64,000 bases of DNA from Eubacteriales bacterium (GCA_030533385.1 JAUNJG010000006.1:1-64000), one strand, 5' to 3'. Shown: positions 17,283-28,130, counted from the stretch's first letter. Notes: generated by a model not told the origin, from the letters alone. A program made the numbers and translations.

Positions 17283-18314
17283 ATGTTAAAAATAATTTTG
17301 GCCATTGTCATTTTCAGTGTGATTGTGATTATTCATGAGCTGGGACATTTCCTTTTGGCAAAGAGAGCAGGCATCTGCGTGGAAGAGTTTGCCATAGGCA
17401 TTGGCCCCACTCTGTTTGGGATTCAGAGGGGAGAGACCAAGTATTCCATCAAGTGTCTCCCCTTTGGAGGATGCTGTATGATGCTGGGAGAAGATGGGGA
17501 GGACAGCGACCCGAGAGCCTTTGGGAATAAATCGGCGCTGGCCCGGTTTTCCGTTATTTTTGCAGGACCTTTGTTTAATTTTATTTTAGCCTTTTTTCTG
17601 GCTCTGTTCGTGGTCGGAATTGGAGGGGCGGATCCGGCAGTCATCGGGAAGGTCTCCGAGGGAAGTGCCGCCTATGAAGCGGGACTGAGAGAAGGGGATA
17701 CCATCCTTCGCATGGATGGCTCCCGCATTTACAACTTCCGGGAAATCAGACTTTATAATTTTATACACACCGAGGATCCTGCGGTGGAGATCACTTATAA
17801 GAGAGAGGGGAAGAAAGACAAGGTGATGGTCAATCGTCACGAAGAAAATGGTTCTTATATGTTGGGGGTGTCCATGGCTCCCAATCAAGACGTGGGCATT
17901 CTTGGGACGATAAAGTATAGTTTTCTGGAAGTGAGGTATCAGATTAAGTCTACGCTGGTCAGCCTGAAATATTTGGTGAGTGGGAGAGCTTCGCTTAACG
18001 ATATGTCCGGCCCTGTGGGGATTGTCAATATGATTGGGGATACCTATGAGAAAACCATCGTCCATGGTGTCAAGGTGGCGGCGCTCAGTCTGTTGAGTTT
18101 TGCTATCTTGCTCAGCGCCAACCTGGGAGTGATGAATCTGTTGCCGTTTCCGGCGCTGGACGGAGGACGCCTTGTGTTCATTGTCCTGGAAATGATACGG
18201 AGAAAGAGAATGTCTCCGGACAAGGAAGGAATGATTCACTTTGCGGGATTGGTCGTCCTCCTCGCCTTCATGGTGTTTGTGATGGCCAATGATATCAGAA
18301 ATATATTTTTCTAA
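17283..18314 (+). CDS. rseP: RIP metalloprotease RseP (site-2 protease)
   Basis: The 343-residue membrane protein has the zinc site HELGH in its first helix, a PDZ domain in the middle (around EGSAAYEAGLREGD), and the C-terminal LLPFPALDGGR motif providing the third zinc ligand. It cuts transmembrane substrates such as anti-sigma factors or signal-peptide remnants. ATG at 17283 is preferred; GGAAGGAGGT ends just before it and the first helix then begins immediately, whereas a longer frame would extend back into dxr. Confidence 0.95.
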   Translation: MLKIILAIVIFSVIVIIHELGHFLLAKRAGICVEEFAIGIGPTLFGIQRGETKYSIKCLPFGGCCMMLGEDGEDSDPRAFGNKSALARFSVIFAGPLFNFILAFFLALFVVGIGGADPAVIGKVSEGSAAYEAGLREGDTILRMDGSRIYNFREIRLYNFIHTEDPAVEITYKREGKKDKVMVNRHEENGSYMLGVSMAPNQDVGILGTIKYSFLEVRYQIKSTLVSLKYLVSGRASLNDMSGPVGIVNMIGDTYEKTIVHGVKVAALSLLSFAILLSANLGVMNLLPFPALDGGRLVFIVLEMIRRKRMSPDKEGMIHFAGLVVLLAFMVFVMANDIRNIFF

Positions 18315-18514
18315 AAAGACTGCGCGGCAGATAGATGCGGAGGAAAGGTTTCGTTCGCACAGCCGGGCAGACAATCACTGAGTACAAAAGACTGCCCTTT
18401 GTAATTTTGCGGCGGTCTTTTGTTTCTTGCAGAACTGCTTTTCCCTCGTATGGAAAAGAGCTGCTCGCCTCTGCGGGATATGCAGAGAAAACGTTTAGAA
18501 GAAAAGGAGAAATT

Positions 18515-19585
18515 ATGTACAGGAATCATACAAAAGTTATCAAGATAGGAAATCGCAAAATTGGCGGGGGAAATCCGGTGTTGATTCAGTCCATGACGAA
18601 TACGAAGACGGAGGATGTGGAGGCAACGACGGCCCAGATTCTTGAGTTGGAAGCCGCGGGATGTGATATCATCCGATCCACAGTTCCGACCATGGAGGCG
18701 GCCAGGGCGCTGGGGGAAATCAAGAAAAATATTCACATTCCGATTGTGGCAGACATCCATTTTGATTACCGCATGGCCATTGCGGCCATAGAACATGGAG
18801 CAGATAAAATCCGAATCAACCCGGGAAACATCGGCTCGGAAGAGAAAGTGCAGGCAGTGGTGGATAAGGCGAAGGAATACGGGATTCCCATCCGGGTGGG
18901 AGTAAACAGCGGGTCTTTGGAAAAACACCTCATAAAGAAATACGGAAAAGTCACGGCAGAAGGACTGGTGGAGAGCGCTCTTGATAAAGTCGCCATGATT
19001 GAGAAGATGGGATATGATAACTTGGTAGTCAGCATCAAGTCTTCCGACGTCATGATGTGCGTCAAGGCCCATGAGCTTCTGGCACCAAAATGCGCCTATC
19101 CGCTCCATGTCGGAATCACGGAGGCGGGGACAGTATATTCCGGCAATATCAAGTCGGCGATTGGTCTGGGCATCATTTTGAACCAGGGAATCGGAGACAC
19201 CATCCGCGTATCGTTGACAGGAAACCCAGTCAACGAAATTGCCACGGCAAAATTAATTTTAAAGACGCTTCATTTGAAACAGGGAGGCGTTGAGGTCGTG
19301 TCTTGTCCGACTTGTGGGAGGACAAACATTGATTTGATTGCTCTGGCCGGCGAAGTAGAGAAAATGGTGGCGGAGTTTGACCATCTAAACATTAAGGTGG
19401 CGGTGATGGGATGTGCAGTAAATGGACCGGGAGAAGCGAGGGAAGCGGATATCGGAATTGCGGGAGGAATCGGAGAAGGACTTCTCATTAAAAAGGGAAA
19501 CGTTGTGCGAAAGGTGCCGGAAGAACAGCTTCTTTCTGTGTTAAGAGAAGAGCTGGCGAACTGGAAGGATACCTCGGCAGAGTAA
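18515..19585 (+). CDS. ispG: 4-hydroxy-3-methylbut-2-enyl diphosphate synthase (flavodoxin)
   Basis: The 356-residue protein contains PVLIQSMTNT at its start, VADIHFDYR, and the Fe-S cluster residues in CPTCGR and MGCAVNGPGEA. It reduces MEcPP to HMBPP in the MEP pathway with a [4Fe-4S] cluster. ATG at 18515 has AAGGAGA six bases before it; the same frame is open back to 18335 but that extension is not family-like and lies in intergenic-looking sequence. In many Clostridia polC follows ispG; here addB follows after 13 bases. Confidence 0.96.
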   Translation: MYRNHTKVIKIGNRKIGGGNPVLIQSMTNTKTEDVEATTAQILELEAAGCDIIRSTVPTMEAARALGEIKKNIHIPIVADIHFDYRMAIAAIEHGADKIRINPGNIGSEEKVQAVVDKAKEYGIPIRVGVNSGSLEKHLIKKYGKVTAEGLVESALDKVAMIEKMGYDNLVVSIKSSDVMMCVKAHELLAPKCAYPLHVGITEAGTVYSGNIKSAIGLGIILNQGIGDTIRVSLTGNPVNEIATAKLILKTLHLKQGGVEVVSCPTCGRTNIDLIALAGEVEKMVAEFDHLNIKVAVMGCAVNGPGEAREADIGIAGGIGEGLLIKKGNVVRKVPEEQLLSVLREELANWKDTSAE

Positions 19586-19598
19586 AAAGGAGGGAGAA

Positions 19599-22500
19599 AT
19601 GTCGCTGAAAATACTTACGGGAGGCAGCGGACAGGGAAAGACCCGGAGAGTGCTGAAGGAGGCCATCGCATATTCCAAAGACAATCCAAAAAAAAATTGC
19701 TACATTATCGTGCCGGAGCAGTTCAGCTTGGAAATGCAGAGGAAGCTGGTGGAGATTCATCCGGATCACGGTTACTTTAATATCGATGTGCTGAGCTTTT
19801 ACCGGCTGGCTTACCGGGTGTTTGATGAGTGTGGTTTTCAGCCCAAGGATATTCTGGAAGATTTGGGCGTCTCCCTGTTATTAAAAAAAATTTTGACGGA
19901 ACATGAGGAGGAATTTCCTTTTTTTAAAAAGACGATCCGAAAAATGGGATTTGTGGACGAGCTCAAATCCATGCTGATGGAATTTATCTGTTATGGCGTA
20001 GGCTGGGAACAGCTGGAAGCGCTGGACGGCAGTTTGGAGGAGCACCCCGTCCTGGCTTCTAAATGCAGAGAACTGGGGGGGATGTTTCGCTATCTGGAGC
20101 AAGAAATGTCCGACCGGTTTATGGTGGCGGAGCAGATTCCGGATGTGTTTTGCAGCTTGATTTCCCAGTCGGGAATGTTGAGAGACAGCGTGTGCTTTTT
20201 TGATGGATTCACCGGGTTTACTCCGATACAGCTCCAATGCATTCGGGAGCTTTTGAAGGTGACGGAAAAGGTGTGGATTACCGTGACCATGGAGGGAAGG
20301 GGAACCGGATTTTTGAGGAAGAAAGGAAAGGCAGAAGAAGATCTGTTTTATTTTAGTGAAAAAACGGTAGATGCTCTCATGAAAATATGCCGGGAAGCGG
20401 GAGTGACGGCAGAGGAGGAGGAAATTTGCCATTCGCTGCCGCCTCGCTTTCAAAATGAAGAACTGGCTTTTTTGGAAAAACATCTGTTTCGCCCTTACCG
20501 GGAAAGTTATGACAAAGAAGTTCATCATCTTCATCTCAGTGTCTGCCGCAATCCGTCCATGGAAGCGGAATATGTTCTGCATAAAATAGAGGCGCTGGTT
20601 CGCAGGAAGGGATACCGTTACAGAGATTTTGCGGTTTTGGCAGGAAATGTGGAAGAATACGGGTCTGCTTTTCGGAGGCAGGCGCAGATTCTTCACATGC
20701 CGCTGTTTGAAGATACTAAGCGCAAAGTGTCTTATCATTCCGGCGTGGAATCTATCCGGGCACTCTTTCATCTGGCTGCGATGGATTATTCCTACGAGAG
20801 CGTCTTTCGGTATTTAAAGTCCGGGATGTCTGATTTTTCGGATGAGGAGATTGACGTGCTGGAAAATTATGTGATAGGCGCAGGCATCAGAGGGTATTCC
20901 ATGTGGAAAAAACCATTTACAAGGCGAATGCAAAAGATGGAAGAAAACCAGGCAGAAATCCTACAGCAGCTGAGAGAGAAGCTGATGGGAGAGACGGAGG
21001 AAGTAGTGCTGGCACTCAGGAGAAAAGATGGGACGGTGCGGGAGAAGATGACTGCCCTCTATGGACAGATGTGTCGTCTGCATTACCATGAGAAGCTACA
21101 GGCTCTTGCCGACGAGGCAGAAAAACGAGGAGATTTTGTCCGGGAAAAAGAATACCGACAGTTATTTTCCTTGCTCGTAGATTTGTTGGATAAACTGGTG
21201 GGGATTTTTGGCAAGGAAGCGTTTTCTGTGGAAGAACTGGCGGAAATTATGGACGCCGGACTGGATGCCCTCGGTCTGGGGACGGCGCCGCTTTCCGGGG
21301 ATCAGGTGATATTGGGAGATTTAAAAAGGACGAGACTGCCGGATAACAAAATTTTATTTTTTGTCGGGATGAATGAAGGGAAAATTCCTCCGGTAAGAGA
21401 AGAAAAGGGAATCATTCATGATGAGGAAAAAAAGGTGCTTCAGGAACTTGGCATTTCTCTGTCAATGCCTTTAAGCGAACAGTCTCTGGAGGACGAATTT
21501 TATATGTATCTTGCCTGCTCCAGGCCGGAGGAAGCGCTGTATTTCACTTTTTCTATGCAGGATAACGATGGAACTGCCCTGCGTCCTTCTTCTTTGCTTA
21601 GAAAGTGTGGCAGGCTGTTTCCCAAATGGAAGGAGCGCAGTTATCCCGGAGAGGAGATTCGATATTATTTTAATGTGGAAGACAGCCGGGAATATCTGAT
21701 GAAAGAATTGCGGCGCAGAAAAGAAGGAGAGCCGTCCACGGAAGTTTTTCGACAGCTTTTCCAGTATTGGAAAGAGGAGGATGGCCGGGGAGAAAAACTG
21801 CTCCACATGTGGCGTCAAATCAACGGGACGGCCGGAAAAAAACATCTGCCGGCAGAGATGATGAAGGAAATGTTTGGAAAGGAAATCCGGGGCAGCGTGA
21901 CCCGGATGGAACTGTACGCTGCCTGTCCTTATCAGTATTACTGTATGTACGGTCTGGAATTAAAAGAGAGAGAAGAATACCGGGTGCGTGCGGTAGATCT
22001 GGGGAATCTTTTCCATGAGGCTTTGGAGAAGTTTTCAAAAAAAGTGAAAAGTTCCGAGTATAGCTGGAAGACGATTCCTGAAAAGGTGGCAGATGAATGG
22101 GTGCGGGAAGCTCTTGGAATCTCCGTGGAAAAAGGAATCCAGGAGGTTTTGCAAAGCACTGCCCGCAACCGCTATAAGCTAAAAATTGTAGAGCGGATTT
22201 TGAGAAGAACGATACGGGTGCTGCAAATACATTTAAAAAACAGCCAAATGGAGCCGGATCGATTTGAATTACATTTTGGCGGGGTAGGAAAAGACCGTAC
22301 CGTGGAGTTCCCACTGAGTCGGGGGAACCGGATGATACTGGAAGGATTTATTGACAGGGTGGATATTTATGAGGAAGAAGATAAGCTGTATCTGCGTGTC
22401 ATTGATTATAAATCCGGCGCAAAAACCTTTGATTTAAGCGATTTATATTACGGGTTACAAATGCAATTGATTGTCTACCTGAACGTGGCCTCGGAAATTT

Positions 22501-22994
22501 ATAAAAGAGAGAAGAAGAAGGAGGTCATTCCGGCGGGCATGTTCTATTATCATGTGAAAGACCCGATCATCAATATGGAAGAAGAGGATGCCGAAAACCA
22601 GATAAAAAATTTCCGTATGTCCGGTTATGCCAACAGCGAACCGGAGGTTTTAGAAAAGCTGGAACAAAATCAGAGCAATTTTGTGTCTGCCCAAGTTCGT
22701 CTGACGAAAGCGGGCGTTCCTTATAAAAATTCCCGCACCATGGGAACGGAAGATTTTTATGAGGCCGGGGAATACATGAAAAGAAAAATGGTGAAAATGG
22801 GAGAGGAACTTTATGATGGGAATATCGAGGCGAGTCCTTATAAAAGTGAGAAGAGGACGGCCTGTGACTACTGTCTCTATGCCGGAGTCTGTGGTTTTGA
22901 CGTCAGGCTGGAAGGCTTTTCCTACCGGGATTTTGCACATATGTCGCCGGAAGATGTGCTGAATGAAATTCAAAAAGAGGAGGAAGGGGAATGA
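19599..22994 (+). CDS. addB: ATP-dependent helicase/nuclease subunit B (AddB)
   Basis: The 1131-residue protein starts with the Walker A motif GGSGQGKT (8-15). It ends in a RecB-type nuclease domain, with a VIDYKSGAKTFD segment around residue 945, framed by the iron-sulphur cysteines: one in AACPYQYYC near 775 and the CDYCLYAGVC group near 1088. With AddA it resects double-strand breaks to Chi sites, the Firmicutes counterpart of RecBCD. It overlaps addA by four bases. recA and recX lie 10 kb downstream. SD AAAGGAGGGAG. Confidence 0.95.
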   Translation: MSLKILTGGSGQGKTRRVLKEAIAYSKDNPKKNCYIIVPEQFSLEMQRKLVEIHPDHGYFNIDVLSFYRLAYRVFDECGFQPKDILEDLGVSLLLKKILTEHEEEFPFFKKTIRKMGFVDELKSMLMEFICYGVGWEQLEALDGSLEEHPVLASKCRELGGMFRYLEQEMSDRFMVAEQIPDVFCSLISQSGMLRDSVCFFDGFTGFTPIQLQCIRELLKVTEKVWITVTMEGRGTGFLRKKGKAEEDLFYFSEKTVDALMKICREAGVTAEEEEICHSLPPRFQNEELAFLEKHLFRPYRESYDKEVHHLHLSVCRNPSMEAEYVLHKIEALVRRKGYRYRDFAVLAGNVEEYGSAFRRQAQILHMPLFEDTKRKVSYHSGVESIRALFHLAAMDYSYESVFRYLKSGMSDFSDEEIDVLENYVIGAGIRGYSMWKKPFTRRMQKMEENQAEILQQLREKLMGETEEVVLALRRKDGTVREKMTALYGQMCRLHYHEKLQALADEAEKRGDFVREKEYRQLFSLLVDLLDKLVGIFGKEAFSVEELAEIMDAGLDALGLGTAPLSGDQVILGDLKRTRLPDNKILFFVGMNEGKIPPVREEKGIIHDEEKKVLQELGISLSMPLSEQSLEDEFYMYLACSRPEEALYFTFSMQDNDGTALRPSSLLRKCGRLFPKWKERSYPGEEIRYYFNVEDSREYLMKELRRRKEGEPSTEVFRQLFQYWKEEDGRGEKLLHMWRQINGTAGKKHLPAEMMKEMFGKEIRGSVTRMELYAACPYQYYCMYGLELKEREEYRVRAVDLGNLFHEALEKFSKKVKSSEYSWKTIPEKVADEWVREALGISVEKGIQEVLQSTARNRYKLKIVERILRRTIRVLQIHLKNSQMEPDRFELHFGGVGKDRTVEFPLSRGNRMILEGFIDRVDIYEEEDKLYLRVIDYKSGAKTFDLSDLYYGLQMQLIVYLNVASEIYKREKKKEVIPAGMFYYHVKDPIINMEEEDAENQIKNFRMSGYANSEPEVLEKLEQNQSNFVSAQVRLTKAGVPYKNSRTMGTEDFYEAGEYMKRKMVKMGEELYDGNIEASPYKSEKRTACDYCLYAGVCGFDVRLEGFSYRDFAHMSPEDVLNEIQKEEEGE

Positions 22995-25900
22995 ATTTTA
23001 CGGAAGAGCAAAGACAGGCGGTCTACACGAGGGGACAAAACATTCTCGTGTCCGCCGGTGCCGGGGCAGGAAAGACAAGGGTGCTTGTAAGCCGGATGGT
23101 TGAGATGATTTTGGACGAGGATGCCCCGATGAGTGCAGATGGTTTTCTGGTCATGACTTTCACCAATGCGGCGGCGGCGGAGATGAAGGAAAGAATCACG
23201 GAGGAGCTGGAAGGAAGACTTTCAGAACATCCGGAAAACCAATATGTGCGCCGTCAGCTGAGAATGTTGAAGTATGCGGATATCTCCACAGTACACAGCT
23301 TTTGCAACCGCCTGATTCGTCGGCATTTTAACGAGGCAGGCATCGACCCTTCCTTCCGAATCGGAGAGGAGGGAGAACTTTTTTTGCTGCGGCAAAAAGC
23401 GATGGAGGATATGCTGGAGGAGGCCTACGCCGATGGCAGGGAACGTTTTTTTTCTCTTGTGGAAGCCTATGCGCCGGAAAAAAATGATGATGCCATCGTG
23501 AGGATGGTGGAAGAATGGTATCGGTTTTCGAGAGGGTTTCCAGATAAGAAGCAGTGGGAGAAACACGTCAGGGAAGAAGCAAAACTGATGGAAGACCGGG
23601 AGACGGTAAACCAAAGCGGCGCCGTAAGGTTGCTGGTTCAAAAAGGAAGAGAAATTTTAAAAGAGATGGAAAGGGAAGCATCAGAAGGAATCGCTCTTTT
23701 GGAACAGGGCGGCCCGGAACGGTTTTGGACGCTTTTATATCAGGAGAAAGAAAAGATAAAGGAATGTTTGCAGGGAGATGATTATGAATCCTTGCAAGAA
23801 CGCATCAGCAGTCTGGAGTTGGGCAATACGCCGAGGGCGACGAAAGAAGAAAAACAGTGGAAATATCTGGAAGAAATTAAAAAAATCCACAAAGATATTA
23901 AGGAGAAGGCGGAGGAAACAAGAGAGAAACTTTTCTCCCTGTCCCTGGACACTATCTGCGAAGAAAACAGGAAGCTTCGTCCTTTTTTAGAAGAGTTGTT
24001 CTTGCTGACCAACCGCTATGAAGAACTATATTTTCGCCAGAAAAGAGAAAAAAATGTGTTTGATTTTGACGATTTGGAACATATTGCCCTCTCTCTTTTG
24101 GTGGATGGCTATGACGATCAGGGAAATCCCCTTCCTTCGGAAACGGCCAGGGAGTTAAGCCGACGGTACAAGGAGATTTTTGTGGATGAATACCAGGACA
24201 CCAACCTGGTTCAGGAAGCTTTGCTCACCGTACTTTGCCGGGAAGGGGAAAATCACCTGTTCGTGGTGGGCGATGTGAAGCAGAGCATATACCGTTTCCG
24301 ACAGGCCAGACCGGATTTGTTCATAAACCGCTACCAGAATTATCAAAATCAGGAGAGGATGGCCAGGAAAGAGCAAGACTGCCGAGGGGGGAAAAATATT
24401 ACGCTGAGAGACAACTTTCGTAGTAGTCCGGGCGTACTCTCTTTTTGTAACTTGCTGTTTCGAGGGCTGATGGAGAAAGAGTTCGGAGGGGTAGACTACA
24501 CAAAAGAGATAGAACTTCGTCCCGGCGGAAGCGGAGGGGAGGAAAAAGGCAAGGCGGCGGAGATTTTACTGCTCGTAAAGGATGAGGAGCAAAAAAATCT
24601 GGATCGGGAAGTTTCTGCGGTGGAGGGAGAAGCAGCCGTGCTGACAAAAAAAATCTGCGCTATGAAAGCAGAAGGCCATCGGTATAAAGACATGGTAATT
24701 TTGCTCCGGTCCGGCGCAGGGCTGGCAGAGCCTCTGGCGGAATGCCTGAATGCATCGGGGATTCCGGCGGTGTGCGAAAATAAAACCGGATATTTTCAGA
24801 CGAGAGAAATACAGCTTGTTCTAAATTATCTTGCCGTCGTAGATAATGTATATCAGGACATTCCCATGGCCAGCGTGTTGCTTTCTTCCATAGGTGGCCT
24901 GGAGGAAGAGGAGCTGGCCTGTCTCAAATTACAGGTGCTTGCTCCCCGAAGAAGAGAGTACTCTTTGTATGAACTTATCAGGCTGTTTCTCCAGGAAGAG
25001 AAAGAGGGAAGACTCTTTGAGAAGCTGAAAAAATTCTGGGATGACTTGATGTATTTTAGAAAAAGAAAGAAAGAGGAACCACTGCATGAGCTTTTGTGGG
25101 AGATTTACACGAGAACGGGCGTGTATTACGACGTGCAGCTGATGCCGGAGGGAGAGGAGAGAAAAGAAAATCTTTTGATGCTTTTGAAAAAAGCGGAAGA
25201 TTATGAAAAGACGGTGTTCAAGGGATTGTTTTATTTTCTTCGTTATATGGAAAAGCTGAGAACTTACGAGATGGATATGGGTACTGCCGCTTTGCAGGAA
25301 GAAAAGGAAGATATCGTGAGGATTATGACTGTCCACAAAAGCAAAGGTCTGGAATTTCCGATTGTTTTTGTCAGCGGCCTGTCCAAAAAGTTTAATTTTA
25401 TGGATGGGAATCGCCCTGTGCTGATGCATCCCGATATGGGAATCGGCATGGAATATGTGGATGTGGAAAAGCGGATGCACCATCCGTCCGTCATGAAAAA
25501 AGCCATTCGGGAGCAGATGAAAAAAGAAACGCTGGAGGAGGAGCTGAGGATACTTTATGTGGCGGTAACCCGAGCGAAAGAAAGAATCATTCTCACGGGA
25601 GTGATAGAACAAAAAAAGACAGAAGAAAAACCGCCCGCCGTCATGACAATAGAAAAAAAACTGTCTGCCCGGTGCTTTTTGGACTGGATTTGGATGGAGA
25701 AGGACAGACTGCCGATAAGGCTGGTGCATTTCCATGAGATTGAGCAGGAGCTGGTCAGAAAGAAGGAGACATCGGAGGAGAACCGTCTGTGGGAGACGCT
25801 GGAAAAAGAGGGAGAGCAGGCGGATCTCTCCCATATCAAGAAGTCTTTTGCGTGGGAATATCCCTACCGGCACATGGTAGATCAAAAGAGAAAGTATTCT

Positions 25901-26569
25901 GTGTCAGAATTAAAAAAACTGTCGATGGTTCCACTGGAAATTGGCGGAGTGAAAGATACCGTGGCGGGAGATGAGGGCGTACTGGATGTGGTGTCAGAAG
26001 AAGAAGTTCCCATCCCTCTTTTTTTGCAGGAGGAGGAGCAGACGCTCGCTCCGGTCTTCCGGGGAACGCTCGTTCACAAGATCATGGAGTTGCTTCCCAT
26101 TGGAAAAATAGAGACAAAAAAAGAATTGTTTCAGGTGTTGCAGGAGATAGAAAAACAGCACCCGGAGGTGAAGGCACTGTCCATGAAAAAAGTTTATCAG
26201 GGCATAGAACACTTTCTTTTTTCGGAGATTGGTGATAAAATCCGAAAGATGGACAAAGAAGGCAAACTAAAAAAGGAACTTCCGTTTACGGTGGGGCTTC
26301 CGGCTTCCATGGTATATGGGACGGAGGAGAGTGAAGAAAGGATAGTGGTGCAGGGCGTCATTGACCTGTGCGGTGAAGATGAGGAGGGAATATGGCTGCT
26401 GGATTATAAGACGGATTTTGTGGGAGAAGGAGAAGAATGCCTTCTTCTTGACCGATATAAGATACAGATGCTATATTATAAAGCGGCTCTGGAACAGATT
26501 CTTCACAAAAAGGTAGTTCACAGTTGCATTTACTCTTTTGCACTGAGAAGATACCTGGAATTTATCTGA
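22991..26569 (+). CDS. addA: ATP-dependent helicase/nuclease subunit A (AddA)
   Basis: The 1192-residue protein is a UvrD/Rep-type superfamily 1 helicase fused to a nuclease: Walker A SAGAGAGKT (21-29), TFTNAAAAEMK, Walker B DEYQDTN, GDVKQSIYRFRQARP, VHKSKGLEFPIVF, and motif VI YVAVTRAKERI. The C-terminal nuclease retains LLDYKTDF. It is the motor partner of AddB. Length and motif order are normal, and no frame break is seen. Confidence 0.96.
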   Translation: MNFTEEQRQAVYTRGQNILVSAGAGAGKTRVLVSRMVEMILDEDAPMSADGFLVMTFTNAAAAEMKERITEELEGRLSEHPENQYVRRQLRMLKYADISTVHSFCNRLIRRHFNEAGIDPSFRIGEEGELFLLRQKAMEDMLEEAYADGRERFFSLVEAYAPEKNDDAIVRMVEEWYRFSRGFPDKKQWEKHVREEAKLMEDRETVNQSGAVRLLVQKGREILKEMEREASEGIALLEQGGPERFWTLLYQEKEKIKECLQGDDYESLQERISSLELGNTPRATKEEKQWKYLEEIKKIHKDIKEKAEETREKLFSLSLDTICEENRKLRPFLEELFLLTNRYEELYFRQKREKNVFDFDDLEHIALSLLVDGYDDQGNPLPSETARELSRRYKEIFVDEYQDTNLVQEALLTVLCREGENHLFVVGDVKQSIYRFRQARPDLFINRYQNYQNQERMARKEQDCRGGKNITLRDNFRSSPGVLSFCNLLFRGLMEKEFGGVDYTKEIELRPGGSGGEEKGKAAEILLLVKDEEQKNLDREVSAVEGEAAVLTKKICAMKAEGHRYKDMVILLRSGAGLAEPLAECLNASGIPAVCENKTGYFQTREIQLVLNYLAVVDNVYQDIPMASVLLSSIGGLEEEELACLKLQVLAPRRREYSLYELIRLFLQEEKEGRLFEKLKKFWDDLMYFRKRKKEEPLHELLWEIYTRTGVYYDVQLMPEGEERKENLLMLLKKAEDYEKTVFKGLFYFLRYMEKLRTYEMDMGTAALQEEKEDIVRIMTVHKSKGLEFPIVFVSGLSKKFNFMDGNRPVLMHPDMGIGMEYVDVEKRMHHPSVMKKAIREQMKKETLEEELRILYVAVTRAKERIILTGVIEQKKTEEKPPAVMTIEKKLSARCFLDWIWMEKDRLPIRLVHFHEIEQELVRKKETSEENRLWETLEKEGEQADLSHIKKSFAWEYPYRHMVDQKRKYSVSELKKLSMVPLEIGGVKDTVAGDEGVLDVVSEEEVPIPLFLQEEEQTLAPVFRGTLVHKIMELLPIGKIETKKELFQVLQEIEKQHPEVKALSMKKVYQGIEHFLFSEIGDKIRKMDKEGKLKKELPFTVGLPASMVYGTEESEERIVVQGVIDLCGEDEEGIWLLDYKTDFVGEGEECLLLDRYKIQMLYYKAALEQILHKKVVHSCIYSFALRRYLEFI

Positions 26570-26603
26570 GAAAGACGAAAGAGAACATAAGGAGAGGGAG
26601 GAA

Positions 26604-28130
26604 ATGAGGAAAATTTTCAAATATCTGACTCATCGGATGGTGATCATCTCTCTTTTGATTTTGGTGCAGATTGGATGGCTCCTGGCCATTTTTTTGCATC
26701 TCACTTCCTACAGTCAGATCATATCTCTCGGTTTTCGGATTTTGAGCTTTGTTGTCGTCATTTATCTGATACGGAGAGATGATAACCCGGCGGTAAAAAT
26801 GGCATGGATTGTCGTCATTTTATTGTTCCCTCTGTTTGGCGGCCTGCTGTATCTATACATCGGAGGAAAAAAGCCGGTGCGCCATATGCGCCGAAAACTG
26901 GAAAAAACATTGAAAGAAAGTGGCGAGTTTCTCACGTTTGACGATGAGATTCGCGAGACGCTGGCAAGAGAAGATGCCACGGCGGCAGGGCAGGTATATT
27001 ATCTTGAAAAACAGTCGGGATTTCCTGCCTATCGGGATTCAGCGGCATCCTATTATCCTTCCGGGGAAGAATGTTTTGAGCATATGCTCGATGACCTGAG
27101 AAGAGCGAAGGAATTTATCTATCTGGAATATTTTATTATTGAGGAGGGAATCATGTGGAATTCCATCCTGAATATTCTGGAAGAAAAGGTAAAAGAAGGG
27201 GTGGATGTCCGCGTCATGTACGACGATGTGGGATGTGCCTTTGTGCTCCCGTCCCACTATGATAAGATATTGATGCAAAAAGGAATCAAATGCGTAGTGT
27301 TTAACCGATATATTCCGGTGTTTTCTACGATTTTTAATAATCGGGACCACCGAAAGATTCTGGTTATCGATCATCAGGTGGCCTACACGGGAGGCATTAA
27401 CTTTGCCGATGAATACATCAATGAAAAACAGCGCTTTGGATATTGGAAGGACAATGGAATCCGTCTGACAGGAAAAGCGGTGCATAGCATGACGATGATG
27501 TTTTTACAGATGTGGAACACTTTTTCCGGAGACAAGATAGATTACGCCCGGTTCTCCTCCGAGGATATTCCGGCCGCAGATGGCAGGGGGTTGATTCTCC
27601 CTTATTCCGATCATCCTCTGGATTCAGAGTTTGTGGGGGAGAGCGTGTATTTGAATCTCATCAACAATGCGATTCATTATATTTATTTTCTCACGCCCTA
27701 TTTGATTATCGACAATGAACTGGCCACTGCGTTGATTCTGGCGGCAAAAAGAGGAGTGGACGTAAGGATTGTGACCCCGGGAATCCCGGATAAAAAGATG
27801 GTGTTTTTAGAAACCCAGTCTTATTATCAGCAGTTGGTGGAAGGCGGCGTGCTGATTTTTCAGTATCGTCCCGGATTTCTCCACAGCAAGGTGGCGGTGT
27901 GCGATGACCGTTTCGCGACGGTAGGAACCATCAATCTGGATTATAGAAGTCTGTATTTTCATTTTGAAAACGGAGTTTATCTTTACGATTGTCCGGCGGT
28001 CATGGAAATCAAGAAGGACGTTTTAAATACCCTGGAAGATTGTACTCATATTACGGAAGAACTTTGTAAAAAAAATATGTTTTTCCGGTTGATACAGGGG
28101 ATTTTGCGCATTTTTTCTCCTCTGCTGTAA
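26604..28130 (+). CDS. cls: Cardiolipin synthase
   Basis: The 508-residue protein has two or three N-terminal membrane helices followed by a phospholipase-D fold with two HKD sites: DHRKILVIDHQ near residue 250 and HSKVAVCDDRFATVGT near 430. It condenses two phosphatidylglycerols to cardiolipin, or a related transphosphatidylation. It begins 34 bases after addA behind GGGAGG, though functional linkage to addAB is not obvious. Confidence 0.93.
   Translation: MRKIFKYLTHRMVIISLLILVQIGWLLAIFLHLTSYSQIISLGFRILSFVVVIYLIRRDDNPAVKMAWIVVILLFPLFGGLLYLYIGGKKPVRHMRRKLEKTLKESGEFLTFDDEIRETLAREDATAAGQVYYLEKQSGFPAYRDSAASYYPSGEECFEHMLDDLRRAKEFIYLEYFIIEEGIMWNSILNILEEKVKEGVDVRVMYDDVGCAFVLPSHYDKILMQKGIKCVVFNRYIPVFSTIFNNRDHRKILVIDHQVAYTGGINFADEYINEKQRFGYWKDNGIRLTGKAVHSMTMMFLQMWNTFSGDKIDYARFSSEDIPAADGRGLILPYSDHPLDSEFVGESVYLNLINNAIHYIYFLTPYLIIDNELATALILAAKRGVDVRIVTPGIPDKKMVFLETQSYYQQLVEGGVLIFQYRPGFLHSKVAVCDDRFATVGTINLDYRSLYFHFENGVYLYDCPAVMEIKKDVLNTLEDCTHITEELCKKNMFFRLIQGILRIFSPLL

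Noticed and set aside
24929..25885. 318-codon frame antisense to addA
   Set aside because: Opposite intact helicase motifs, no recognisable domain.
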